Shown one piece after another: positions 9,053 through 17,047 of a stretch of DNA of 64,000 bases (position 1 is the stretch's first letter; every line of letters starts with the position of its first letter). The stretch is taken from contig CP129018.1 in the NCBI GenBank assembly GCA_020524525.2, positions 372,001-436,000 of the forward strand. The letters run 5' to 3'. The DNA comes from Bacillus tianshenii. GTDB taxonomy: Bacteria > Bacillota > Bacilli > Bacillales > Bacillaceae_N. Below the pieces are notes generated by a model, which searched no databases, was not told the DNA's origin, and saw only the letters and a program-made list of their open reading frames with translations. The position numbers were made by a program, and so were the translations under genes.

Positions 9053-9955
9053 TTGAGTAAAGTAGCGGTATTAGGCAGCTTTGTCGTTGATTTAACAAGT
9101 TTTGTGCAACGGCTACCTGAACCAGGTGAAACATTACTAGGCAGTCAATTTTTGATGGGACCTGGTGGGAAAGGTGGAAATCAGGCTGTTGCAGCAAAGC
9201 GACTAGGTACAGATGTGCAAATGATCGGCAGAGTTGGTGATGACTTCTTCGGAAAGATGGCCGTCAAGAACTTCGAAAATGAAGGAATCGGTATTAAGCA
9301 CCTTGTAATTGACGACTCTTATCCAACAGGGACTGCTCAAATCTTAGTTGGAGACGATAGTGAAAATTCAATTGTTGTTGTTTCAGGTGCAAATAAAGCG
9401 TTAGATGAACAACAAGTTGAACAAGCGCAATCAGTTATCAATGAGGCCGACCTTTTTCTAACACAATTTGAGCTTGACCTACCTGCAGTGAAATACGGGA
9501 TTAAATTAGCTGCCAATAAACATAAAACGGTTGTCGTTAACCCTGCACCTGCTCAGTCGTTAGAAGAAGGAATGTACAAGTATATTTCAATTCTTACACC
9601 AAATGAAACAGAATTAAGAACGTTAACAAATATGCCTGTTGGTCACCTTGACGAAGTTGAGCAGGCTGCAAAGTGGTTGTGCAAAAAAGGCGTTCAATAT
9701 GTAGTTGTAACACTTGGCAAAAAAGGTGCCTTACTTGTTAGTGAAGAAAAAACTGAGCACTTTCAAGCAAATCTAGTAGACGCAATTGATACAACAGGAG
9801 CTGGGGATGCTTTTAACGGTGGTTTGGTGACAGCCTTAGCTGAAGGAAAAAGCATCGAGGCTGCTATAGAATTTGCTAATGTAGTAGCCTCCTTGTCTGT
9901 TCAAAAGTATGGAACAGCACCTAGTATGCCGTATCGTTCAGACTTGAATATATGA
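9053..9955 (+). CDS. PfkB family carbohydrate kinase (ribokinase-like)
   Basis: A 300-aa ribokinase-superfamily enzyme. The N-terminal substrate motif GPGGKGGNQAVAAKRLG and the C-terminal ATP and catalytic motif DTTGAGDAFNGG with catalytic Asp are intact. The product phosphorylates the 5- or 6-hydroxyl of a furanose sugar. TTG 9053 lies 11 bases after AGGAGG. Together with the FGGY kinase it gives the operon two sugar kinases, which suggests two substrates or two branches. Labelling it RbsK on the basis of the adjacent Rbs-like importer would be unsafe. Confidence 0.88.
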   Translation: MSKVAVLGSFVVDLTSFVQRLPEPGETLLGSQFLMGPGGKGGNQAVAAKRLGTDVQMIGRVGDDFFGKMAVKNFENEGIGIKHLVIDDSYPTGTAQILVGDDSENSIVVVSGANKALDEQQVEQAQSVINEADLFLTQFELDLPAVKYGIKLAANKHKTVVVNPAPAQSLEEGMYKYISILTPNETELRTLTNMPVGHLDEVEQAAKWLCKKGVQYVVVTLGKKGALLVSEEKTEHFQANLVDAIDTTGAGDAFNGGLVTALAEGKSIEAAIEFANVVASLSVQKYGTAPSMPYRSDLNI

Positions 9956-9978
9956 GTGAGATTAAGGAGGAAGATTGA

Positions 9979-10812
9979 ATGGAAATAAAAGCATTGCAAG
10001 ACACGACAACTCTTCATAACGGAGTAACAATGCCTTGGCTTGGTCTAGGCGTGTTCAAAGTTGAGGACGGACAAGAAGTCGTTAACAACGTGAAATGGGC
10101 GATCGAAGCAGGCTATCGAAGTATTGATACAGCTGCCGTGTATGGAAATGAGGAAGGTGTTGGGGTAGGAATAAAGCAATCTGGAGTGAATCGAAGTGAG
10201 TTGTTTGTTACTTCAAAAGTATGGAATGATGACCAAGGATATGAAGCAACAATCCAGGCATTTCATGAAAGCTTGAAGCTAATGAATCTAGATTACTTGG
10301 ACCTCTATTTAATTCATTGGCCTGTGGAAAAGAAATACAAAGAAACATGGAAAGCACTCGAGAAGCTCTACAATGACGGTTATGTGCGTGCAATCGGTGT
10401 TAGTAACTTTCATGTTCATCATTTAGAAGACTTGATGCAAACAGCTGTCATAAAGCCGATGGTTAACCAAGTAGAATTTCATCCAAAGCTTTCTCAGCCT
10501 GAACTGCGTACCTTTACAAAAGAACACAATATTCAGCTGGAAGCATGGAGCCCTCTTATGCAAGGTGAGTTATTAACACACCCGGTGATTGAAGAAGTTG
10601 CTCAGAAGCACGAAAAGTCACCTGCCCAAGTGTTAATTCGCTGGGATTTAGAGCATGGGGTTGTGACGATTCCTAAATCGTCGAAAAAAGAACGCATATA
10701 TAGCAATGCTAATATCTTTGATTTTCAACTTGATGAAGAAGACATGGAGAAGATTAATCAATTAAATGAAAACAAACGTGTCGGTCCAGATCCTGACAAC
10801 TTTGACTTTTAA
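9979..10812 (+). CDS. Aldo/keto reductase
   Basis: A NADP-dependent oxidoreductase of 277 aa with the complete AKR tetrad Asp50, Tyr55 (SIDTAAVYGNE), Lys80 (VTSKVWN) and His113 (LIHWP). IPKSSKKERI near the C-terminus is the cofactor-phosphate signature. It has the size of AKR5-type 2,5-diketogluconate reductases. In this operon it may reduce a keto sugar or oxidise an aldose to a lactone. ATG 9979 follows AGGAGG. The next gene begins just after its stop. Confidence 0.87.
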   Translation: MEIKALQDTTTLHNGVTMPWLGLGVFKVEDGQEVVNNVKWAIEAGYRSIDTAAVYGNEEGVGVGIKQSGVNRSELFVTSKVWNDDQGYEATIQAFHESLKLMNLDYLDLYLIHWPVEKKYKETWKALEKLYNDGYVRAIGVSNFHVHHLEDLMQTAVIKPMVNQVEFHPKLSQPELRTFTKEHNIQLEAWSPLMQGELLTHPVIEEVAQKHEKSPAQVLIRWDLEHGVVTIPKSSKKERIYSNANIFDFQLDEEDMEKINQLNENKRVGPDPDNFDF

Positions 10813-10831
10813 ACGTGGGGAGACATGTCCT

Positions 10832-11815
10832 TTGAAACCATTTGTGCAAACAGTAAAAGGCCGTAAGCAAGTTGAAGAGATTGGCTTTTCACAATGTCAT
10901 GAACACCTTTTTCTTGCATATGGGAAGCCTGCTGAACTAAATGAAGCTTTGCACTTTAATGATTATGACAAAACATATCAAGAAGTTAATGAATTGAAAA
11001 ACAATGGAGGCACGCTTATCGTCGATGCTCAGCCAATCGGAACCGGTCGAGTCGAACGTAAATTAGTTCGCTTATCTACAGAGTTAGATATCGATATCGT
11101 AGCTTCTACTGGTTTTCATCGATTAGATTTTTATCGGGATGATCATTGGATCTTTGCTTATGATGAAGCGCAGTTAGCGGATGTTTTCATCCACGAAGCA
11201 CAGAGCGGAATGTATGTAGGTACAGAAATGAATTTTCCAGAACAATCGATCTATGAAAAAGCCGGAATGATTAAAACGGCCGTGAGTCCAAAGGGAATTG
11301 AAGAACGGAATGAAAAGATGTTCCTTGCAGCTGCAGAAACACATCGGGAAACAGGATTGCCAATTATGGTGCATAACGAGAAAGGAGCTGATCCATTTCA
11401 GGTGATTCATTTCTTCGAGAAGGAGAATATTTCGCCTGAGCATTTATTACTTTGCCACCTCGACCGAACACATCATGATTATCGGTTGCATGAAGAAATA
11501 TTACAGACAGGTGCCTTTCTAGAATACGATACGATCGGACGATTTAAATACCATAATGATGAAGTAGAAGCAGAGCTTATTGAACATATGATTGAAGCGG
11601 GCTTCACTGAGCAACTATTAATGAGTCTAGACACAACTCGTCAACGTTTATCTCACTATGGTGGAGAAATTGGTCTTTCCTATTTGATTCAAACGTTCCT
11701 TCCTTTGCTAAGAAAGCGAGGTTGTACGGAATCCATTATCCAACAAATAACAGTGAAAAATCCTCAACGAGCTTTAAGAAATCGATTAAAGGAGGCAGCA
11801 GATGATGAAACTTGA
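10832..11815 (+). CDS. Phosphotriesterase-family (COG1735) metal-dependent sugar-lactone hydrolase
   Basis: An amidohydrolase-superfamily barrel of 327 aa. Binuclear metal ligands are visible: His23 and His25 (QCHEH), Lys148 in AGMIK (the usual carboxylated bridging lysine), His181, His209 and Asp267 (SLDTTR). Characterised COG1735 relatives from Firmicutes hydrolyse 5-phosphorylated sugar lactones rather than organophosphates, so lactonase is the best guess. TTG 10832, nine bases after GGGGAG, is preferred to ATG 10766, which overlaps the reductase gene. It overlaps the next gene by 14 bases. Confidence 0.8.
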   Translation: MKPFVQTVKGRKQVEEIGFSQCHEHLFLAYGKPAELNEALHFNDYDKTYQEVNELKNNGGTLIVDAQPIGTGRVERKLVRLSTELDIDIVASTGFHRLDFYRDDHWIFAYDEAQLADVFIHEAQSGMYVGTEMNFPEQSIYEKAGMIKTAVSPKGIEERNEKMFLAAAETHRETGLPIMVHNEKGADPFQVIHFFEKENISPEHLLLCHLDRTHHDYRLHEEILQTGAFLEYDTIGRFKYHNDEVEAELIEHMIEAGFTEQLLMSLDTTRQRLSHYGGEIGLSYLIQTFLPLLRKRGCTESIIQQITVKNPQRALRNRLKEAADDET

Positions 11816-12758
11816 ACAAGCAGCATGTCCGACCTTTTATTTTATAGGTGTTACAACACAGCAATCATCGATTATGAAACTATTTCCATTATGGGTGAAA
11901 GAGCTGGGCATTGATGCAGAAATCAAAGGGATTGACATTGAGCTGAATGCAGAGAAGGAAATTTATGAAGAAGTCGTTACGTTCTTGAAAAATGATGCAC
12001 TCTCACTAGGATCACTTGTTACAACTCATAAAATTGACCTGTATGAGGCTACCTACGATTTATTCGATTATTTGGATCCTTATGCAAAGAGCTTTCATGA
12101 ATTGTCTTGTATCGCTAAAGGAGCTGGACAACTTAAAGGCTTTGCAAAAGATCCGATAACAAGTGGCCTTGCAATGGAAGCATTTATACCGAAGAACTAC
12201 TGGTTAGAGCATAATGGCGAGGTTTTTATTATGGGCGCAGGGGGCAGTGCTATTGCGATTGCGACATCATTGCTAGACACTCAAAATAAAGAAAACATTC
12301 CTTCAAAAATTTACGTAAGTGATCCTAGTCAATCTCGCCTTGATTCATTGAAAGAAATTGTAGAGAAGTTTAATCCCAACGTCGAAATTGAGTATATTCT
12401 CGTTCAAGATAGCAGCACAAATGACCGAGTTCTTTCACGAGTAAATGATTATTCATTGATTGTGAATGCAACAGGTCTTGGGAAGGACCGCCCGGGCTCT
12501 CCCCTCACAAATGAATGTGAATTTCCAGAGAAAAGTTTTGTTTGGGAGCTTAATTATCGTGGAGAGCGATTATTTATGAAGCAGGCAAATGAACAAGCAT
12601 CTAACAAGCAATTACAAGTGGAAGATGGTTGGATTTATTTTATTCATGGTTGGACTCAAGTCATGGCAGAAGTGTTTCAGTTTGAGATGGACAAAGAAAA
12701 ATTCACTCGGCTTGAACGTATTGCAAATGATTTTCAAAGAAATAAAGTAAAGAGGTGA
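11802..12758 (+). CDS. Shikimate dehydrogenase-like NAD(P) oxidoreductase
   Basis: A 318-aa protein with AroE architecture. The substrate domain contains SLVTTHKIDLYEATYDLF, which retains the catalytic Lys of the NVTxPxK motif, and the Rossmann motif is IMGAGGSAIAIATSL. It is longer and more divergent than biosynthetic AroE, and the N-terminal substrate segment differs. A catabolic dehydrogenase of this operon, acting on a polyol acid, is more likely than aromatic biosynthesis. ATG 11802 is six bases after GGAGG. The reaction is not known. Confidence 0.7.
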   Translation: MMKLEQAACPTFYFIGVTTQQSSIMKLFPLWVKELGIDAEIKGIDIELNAEKEIYEEVVTFLKNDALSLGSLVTTHKIDLYEATYDLFDYLDPYAKSFHELSCIAKGAGQLKGFAKDPITSGLAMEAFIPKNYWLEHNGEVFIMGAGGSAIAIATSLLDTQNKENIPSKIYVSDPSQSRLDSLKEIVEKFNPNVEIEYILVQDSSTNDRVLSRVNDYSLIVNATGLGKDRPGSPLTNECEFPEKSFVWELNYRGERLFMKQANEQASNKQLQVEDGWIYFIHGWTQVMAEVFQFEMDKEKFTRLERIANDFQRNKVKR

Positions 12759-12764
12759 GGGAAA

Positions 12765-13394
12765 GTGCTGAAGAAAGAGGAAGTTCTTCAAATAGTAAGA
12801 GATAACAAGCTTGTTGCAATTATTCGAGCTAATAGTGAAGGTGAGGCAATTGAAGTAGCGAAGGCTTGCATCTCGGGCGGGATTAGAATTATTGAAATTA
12901 CATTTACTGTGCAAGGAGCACAGAAGGTAATCGAAACGCTTGTTAATGAGTATAAGGATCAAGGTATAATAATAGGTGCTGGTAGTGTACTTGACTCTGA
13001 AACTGCACGTATTGCGATGCTGGCCGGGGCGACATTTATTGTAAGTCCATATTTAGATGAAGGGACAGCAAAGTTATGCAATCGTTACCGAGTTCCGTAT
13101 ATGCCTGGGATTATGACGGTGAAAGATGCTGTGCAAGCACTTGAATTAGGGGCAGATATCTTGAAGTTGTTCCCAGGAGATGCCTTTACTCCTGGAATGA
13201 TTAAAGCCATTAAAGGTCCGCTTCCACAAGCTGAATTGATGCCTACTGGTGGAGTTAATTTGGAAAATATGAATGATTGGCTAGAAGCGGGTGCAAGTGC
13301 AATTGGACTTGGCAGTTCATTAATCAAAATGTCCCAGGAAGGTAAGTATACGGAGGTTTCAGATAAAGCACGTCAGTTATGTGCAAAAGTCTAA
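12765..13394 (+). CDS. KDPG/KHG aldolase family protein (Eda-like)
   Basis: A class I aldolase of 209 aa. The Schiff-base lysine is Lys134 in ILKLFPGDAF and the general base is Glu44 in RIIEITF; the phosphate-binding loop MPTGGV is present. The family splits 2-keto-3-deoxy-phospho sugar acids to pyruvate and an aldehyde phosphate. In this operon it probably ends the oxidative branch that includes the lactonase and dehydrogenases. GTG 12765 is preceded by GAGGTGAGG. A stand-alone Entner-Doudoroff role is less likely because no Edd dehydratase is present. Confidence 0.88.
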   Translation: MLKKEEVLQIVRDNKLVAIIRANSEGEAIEVAKACISGGIRIIEITFTVQGAQKVIETLVNEYKDQGIIIGAGSVLDSETARIAMLAGATFIVSPYLDEGTAKLCNRYRVPYMPGIMTVKDAVQALELGADILKLFPGDAFTPGMIKAIKGPLPQAELMPTGGVNLENMNDWLEAGASAIGLGSSLIKMSQEGKYTEVSDKARQLCAKV

Positions 13395-13419
13395 CTTATT
13401 GAAGGGGGCATCAAAGTTT

Positions 13420-14181
13420 ATGGAACTCATTGTTTCAAAGTCCATTAATAACTTGAACGATTATAGTGCTCAATTGCTCGTTAGTCTTATGCAGGCAACG
13501 GATGGAGGGAAGATTGGTCTTGCGACTGGTAACACGCCAATTGGAATTTACCAATCGTTAGTTCGATTACATCAAGAGGGGAAGGCTGATTTCTCCCAAA
13601 CGATTACATATAATTTGGATGAGTATTGTGGACTTCATAAAGAACATCCGTCTTCTTTTTATACTTTTATGAAACAGCACTTATTTGATCATGTTAATTT
13701 AAAACGAGAAAATATCTATATACCTGATGGTGAAGCGGAAGATGTTGAGGAAGAATGTCGACGATATAATAGCGTATTACAGCATGCTGGCCAATTAGAC
13801 GCTCAAATTTTAAGTCTTGGTTTAAACGGTCATATCGGCTTTAATGAACCAGGAGAAGAGCTTTCTCCGCATACCCATGTCGTGACTCTGACAGAACAAA
13901 CAAGAGAGGTAAATGCCAGTGCCTTTTCTTCAATTGATGAGGTGCCAACTCATGCGATTACAATGGGAGTGGCAAGTATTCTACGTTCAAAGTGGATTCT
14001 CTTTATGGCGCTTGGGAAGAAGAAGGCAAGCATCTTGAAAAAGTCGCTAGAAGGACCGGTCACCACTGAGTGTCCTGCCTCTCTGCTTCAGCTTCATCCG
14101 AATGTTACCTTTTTCTTAGATGACGAAGCTGCATCAGAGCTCAATTTAGAAAGTGGAGCATATCAAGTTAGAAGCTTATAA
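13420..14181 (+). CDS. nagB: Glucosamine-6-phosphate deaminase family protein
   Basis: A 253-aa NagB/SIS-like isomerase. Motifs include ATGNTPIGIYQSL, NLDEYCGLHKEHPSSF with the catalytic Asp, and GLNGHIGFNEPG with the His and Glu of the active site; the Asn before GH matches Bacillus-type NagB. The classical reaction converts glucosamine-6-phosphate to fructose-6-phosphate plus ammonium. No NagA or amino-sugar PTS is adjacent. A role on another aminated or isomerisable phosphosugar from this pathway is therefore possible. ATG 13420 gives MELIVSK; the upstream ATG 13381 lies in the preceding gene. Confidence 0.82.
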   Translation: MELIVSKSINNLNDYSAQLLVSLMQATDGGKIGLATGNTPIGIYQSLVRLHQEGKADFSQTITYNLDEYCGLHKEHPSSFYTFMKQHLFDHVNLKRENIYIPDGEAEDVEEECRRYNSVLQHAGQLDAQILSLGLNGHIGFNEPGEELSPHTHVVTLTEQTREVNASAFSSIDEVPTHAITMGVASILRSKWILFMALGKKKASILKKSLEGPVTTECPASLLQLHPNVTFFLDDEAASELNLESGAYQVRSL

Positions 14182-14190
14182 AAATAAAAA

Positions 14191-14219
14191 GAGGAACAGC
14201 CTATAACAGCCTGTTCCTC
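14191..14219 (+). terminator. Terminator of the sugar operon
   Basis: A perfect 9-bp stem, GAGGAACAG (14191-14199) with CTGTTCCTC (14211-14219), lies just after nagB. Short T-rich sequence follows on the plus strand and A-rich sequence precedes it, so it may work in both directions. Confidence 0.7.
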
Positions 14220-14238
14220 ATTCTTATGGCAATAAAAA

Positions 14239-14260
14239 AAGACCACATGAAAGTGGTCTT
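14239..14260 (-). terminator. Terminator of the cold-shock gene
   Basis: Read on the minus strand, an 8-bp stem AAGACCAC/GTGGTCTT is followed by a run of seven T residues. It lies directly downstream of the cold-shock gene stop. Confidence 0.8.
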
Positions 14261-14273
14261 CTTCATCAAACAA

Positions 14274-14471
14274 TTACTTTTGAACGTTAGCAGCTTGTGG
14301 TCCACGTTGACCTTGCTCGATTTCGAAAGTTACTGCTTGACCTTCTTCTAAAGTTTTGAAGCCATCGCCTTGAATTGCAGAGAAGTGAACGAATACGTCG
14401 TCTTGACCTTCAACTTCGATGAAACCGAAACCTTTTTCTGCGTTAAACCATTTTACTGTACCTTGTACCAT
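14274..14471 (-). CDS. Cold-shock protein, CspA/CspB family
   Basis: A 65-aa OB-fold RNA chaperone. Both RNP motifs are present: KGFGFIEV (RNP1) and DVFVHFSAI (RNP2). It binds single-stranded RNA at low temperature and in fast growth. ATG 14471 gives [10 protein letters not shown], the standard family start. An in-frame extension to 14501 is part of the leader, which contains a small hairpin (TGTGGG/CCCACA) just upstream of the RBS. A long AT-rich leader reaches about 14640, as expected for thermoregulated csp mRNAs. Confidence 0.95.
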   Translation of the reverse strand: MVQGTVKWFNAEKGFGFIEVEGQDDVFVHFSAIQGDGFKTLEEGQAVTFEIEQGQRGPQAANVQK

Positions 14472-14680
14472 GAAAAATTCCTCCTGTGTGGGAAATCCCA
14501 CATTGTATTACTATTCTTGCTCTACATTTCATTCAAGACGAAAATCACTTTATAAAAGTTGCTTTTCAGTCACTCATGTTTCGAACAACAATAATTAACC
14601 TTAGTATAGCAAGTGATTTTTTAAAATGCAAGCAAATATGAAAAGTTTTTTTGAAAGATGATTTTTATTTAGGCTTGATG

Positions 14681-15052
14681 CTAACGAATGACAGTTGCGC
14701 CAACTAGTGAATCAGGGTCTGCACCGAGCGAAAGTAAGCTGATCTTCGCATAACCAGCATGACGGTAGCTGTTGAAAATCTCCTTAAGAGAGTCGATTCC
14801 TTGTTCATTGTGTAAGTTTTGAACTTCTTCTTCATATAGACGAAGAACAGAGCTATTAACATGCTGGGGTGCAGACTCATTTGTTTCTTCGTTCATCAAA
14901 AGAGAGCCCATATAGTGAAATTTAAACTGCATCTGACGTGTTAAATTAAGCACGTGTATATATTGTTCATATAAAGCAGGGTTGGATTGTTGAAATGAAT
15001 GAAGTGCTTGATCTACCTCTTTTAATTCATCAAGGCTTGTGAGTGTTAACAT
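14681..15052 (-). CDS. Hypothetical protein, 123 aa
   Basis: I do not recognise a family. The sequence is soluble and helical, with many charged and Gln residues and no signal peptide or membrane span. ATG 15052 is preceded by GAAGGGA, and it lies 37 bases downstream of the thioesterase gene on the same strand, so the two are probably cotranscribed. The coding length and RBS support a real gene; no function is assigned. Confidence 0.65.
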   Translation of the reverse strand: MLTLTSLDELKEVDQALHSFQQSNPALYEQYIHVLNLTRQMQFKFHYMGSLLMNEETNESAPQHVNSSVLRLYEEEVQNLHNEQGIDSLKEIFNSYRHAGYAKISLLSLGADPDSLVGATVIR

Positions 15053-15089
15053 CTTATTATCCCTTCTTTCGTATAAAATTAATTGGTTT

Positions 15090-15608
15090 TTATTCGTCCC
15101 AAGGCTTCTTAACAGTAATAAACTCCGCTAATTCTTTGCTTTTCTTTCTTCTTGCTTTCCGTGTTTCTGCTCTTTCCTTCGCTGTTTCATACAAGAACTT
15201 TTCTTCTTCTGTTTCAGGTACTACAGCTGGAACATCTACAGGGCGTTTGTTTTCATCTAAAGCCACAAATGTCAGAAAAGCAGTGGCTGCAACTCTTCGT
15301 TCTTCATGAATCATATCTTCCGCAATAACCTTGCAGAAAATTTCCATTGAGCTTTTTCCTGTAAACGTCACAAATGATTCAATACAAACTGAGTCCGTTT
15401 GATGAATGGCACATAAAAAGTCAATTGAATCGGTCGATGCTGTAACACATTCCTTCACTCTGGCATGTCTGCGCGCTGATAGGGTGGCACAGCTATCGAG
15501 TTTCTTCATAAGCACGCCTCCGAACAGCGTGTTGTAATTATTTAAATCGCTAATGAGAACTTGGTCAGTATTTACAATACGGCTTTCTTTTGCTTTCTTT
15601 TGATTCAT
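15090..15608 (-). CDS. Acyl-CoA thioesterase, hotdog fold (YkhA-like)
   Basis: A 172-aa single-hotdog acyl-CoA hydrolase resembling Bacillus YkhA and the BACH family. The signature NTLFGGVLMKKLDSCATLSARRH contains the Asn/Gly-Gly loop and catalytic Asp region, and the core strand segments follow. The C-terminal 40 residues are highly charged (KERAETRKARRKK), as is usual in the family. It hydrolyses acyl-CoA thioesters in the cytoplasm. ATG 15608 follows AAAGGAAC. Confidence 0.85.
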   Translation of the reverse strand: MNQKKAKESRIVNTDQVLISDLNNYNTLFGGVLMKKLDSCATLSARRHARVKECVTASTDSIDFLCAIHQTDSVCIESFVTFTGKSSMEIFCKVIAEDMIHEERRVAATAFLTFVALDENKRPVDVPAVVPETEEEKFLYETAKERAETRKARRKKSKELAEFITVKKPWDE

Positions 15609-15780
15609 ATTATGTTCCTTTCTATTTCAAATCAATTGCTGAGAAATGTTTGTGTTCTTTGTGTTCTTTGTTCTACAAATTGAGTGTACGACGGTGAATT
15701 TTGGATGTAAAATGGTTATTTTTCATCTTAGTAATAGCTTTTGTCTATGAAAATGCTTTCAGTCATGAATGATTTGCATG

Positions 15781-15813
15781 AAAAAAGACGCCTCTTCTTA
15801 AAAAGAGCCGTCT
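15781..15813 (-). terminator. Terminator of the lysR-type gene
   Basis: On the minus strand an 11-base stem (AGACGGCTCTT with AAGAGGCGTCT, one G-U pair) is followed by six T residues. The left arm overlaps the last codons and stop of the LysR gene. Confidence 0.75.
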
Positions 15814-16697
15814 GCAAGTTGTTCTTTCGTAAATCTGAGCCATTCTTTTGCTGCGTAGGAAAGGTAATGGTTGTGACGCCAAATTAGCGCAAGGTGCCAA
15901 TGAATAGAAGGATTAACGACGTTAATTTTTCGAACATTTGAATGAAGGTGATGACAAATACTTGTTGGTAAGAGTGAGACGCCTAACTTACAAGCAACCA
16001 TCTCTTCAATAAATCCCCACTGGGAGCTTTCTGAAATAACATAAGGCTCAAACCCGACATGGTTGCAAGCCGAAATAATCCGGTCATGTAATACAAAATC
16101 TTTATTAAATAAAATAAATGATTCGTCCTTAAGCTCTGCTAGTCGGACTTCTTCTTGTTCAGCAAGCGGGTGTGAAGAGTGAACAATTAATTTCAAATCT
16201 TCTTTTACGAAAGAAAAGGAATCAAATAAGTCAGTGTCAGTCGGTAAAACGGTAATGCCAATATCAAGCTCATCTTTGGCGACAGCTTCTTCGATCTTCT
16301 TCGAACCGTCCTCAACAAGCTGAAAAGTAATACCGGGATATTCTTCATGAAATCGGCCGAGTAAATTTGGAAAGAAGCGTGCATCCATAATTGGGGGTAG
16401 GCCAATTCGAACGTGCCCTTTCTTTAAGCCGAGAAGGTTATCAAGTTCATTTTCTAAATGATGAACTGCTCTTTCGATTGCTTGCGATTGTTCTAAAATG
16501 ACACGCCCAGCATCCGTTAGCACTAACTTTTTCTGTGAACGGTCAAATAAGTCAACACCTAGTTCTGTTTCAAGGTTTTTGATCATTTTACTTATCGTCG
16601 GCTGAGTAATGTAGAGCTTGTTAGCAGCACGAGTAAAGCTGTTGCATCGTGCGACTTCAATAAAGTATTGTAAATGTTTTATGTTCAATGTGATCAC
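15798..16697 (-). CDS. LysR family transcriptional regulator (CidR/YwbI-like)
   Basis: A 299-aa LTTR with an N-terminal winged helix (FTRAANKLYITQPTISKMIKNLE) and two alpha/beta effector lobes. Similarity in the substrate domain is to the CidR/AlsR group, which controls overflow metabolism and cell-death genes. No cidAB-like genes are adjacent, so the target is unknown. The start could be GTG 16697 or TTG 16688; AGGTGATC suits the latter. It is transcribed away from the S-box leader of msrA, sharing a roughly 150-base divergent region. Confidence 0.85.
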   Translation of the reverse strand: MITLNIKHLQYFIEVARCNSFTRAANKLYITQPTISKMIKNLETELGVDLFDRSQKKLVLTDAGRVILEQSQAIERAVHHLENELDNLLGLKKGHVRIGLPPIMDARFFPNLLGRFHEEYPGITFQLVEDGSKKIEEAVAKDELDIGITVLPTDTDLFDSFSFVKEDLKLIVHSSHPLAEQEEVRLAELKDESFILFNKDFVLHDRIISACNHVGFEPYVISESSQWGFIEEMVACKLGVSLLPTSICHHLHSNVRKINVVNPSIHWHLALIWRHNHYLSYAAKEWLRFTKEQLADGSF

Positions 16698-16845
16698 CTG
16701 TCCTTCCAGCTGCTAACTTTATTTTATAGAAAGACATTGAGAAACGAAAACGTATGATTTTTGTAGAAAAACACTTGCAATGTAGTGGAAACCACGATAT
16801 ACTGCAAATAATCAAAAATATTAAAAATTCAAACAAAGCGATAAA

Positions 16846-16960
16846 CTTCTTATCCAGAGAGGCAGAGGGACAGGCCCGATGAAGCCCGGCAACCATCAAA
16901 TATTATTTGAACGGTGCCAATTCCTGCAAAGTCATTAGTGACTTTGGAAGATGAGAGGAC
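16846..16960 (+). promoter_or_regulatory. SAM-I (S-box) riboswitch aptamer
   Basis: The conserved S-box core is unmistakable: TTATCCAGAGAGGCAGAGGG, then GCCCGATGAAGCCCGGCAACC, an ACGGTGCCAATTCCTGC segment, and a closing GATGAGAGGA that pairs with the 5' strand as P1. It binds S-adenosylmethionine and turns off downstream expression. The 3' P1 strand GAGAGG can also pair with CCTCTC of the following terminator, giving mutually exclusive structures. Confidence 0.95.
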
Positions 16961-16976
16961 GTATATAATATACGCA

Positions 16977-17006
16977 AACCTCTCTTAGATTAAGAGAGGT
17001 TTTCTT
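16977..17006 (+). terminator. Riboswitch-controlled terminator
   Basis: A perfect 11-bp stem, AACCTCTCTTA (16977-16987) with TAAGAGAGGTT (16991-17001), is followed by a T-rich tail. It is the expression platform of the S-box and lies 41 bases upstream of msrA. Confidence 0.9.
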
Positions 17007-17047
17007 AATGGAGAGAAGGCTTATCGCTCGAAAAGGAGCGAGGAGTA

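Noticed and set aside
10832-11815. Annotation as organophosphate-degrading phosphotriesterase
   Set aside because: The barrel and metal site are shared, but COG1735 relatives in Firmicutes are sugar-lactone hydrolases and the context is sugar catabolism.
14370-14555. 61-aa plus-strand ORF opposite the cold-shock gene
   Set aside because: Mirror of the Csp coding sequence and its leader; no homology or RBS.
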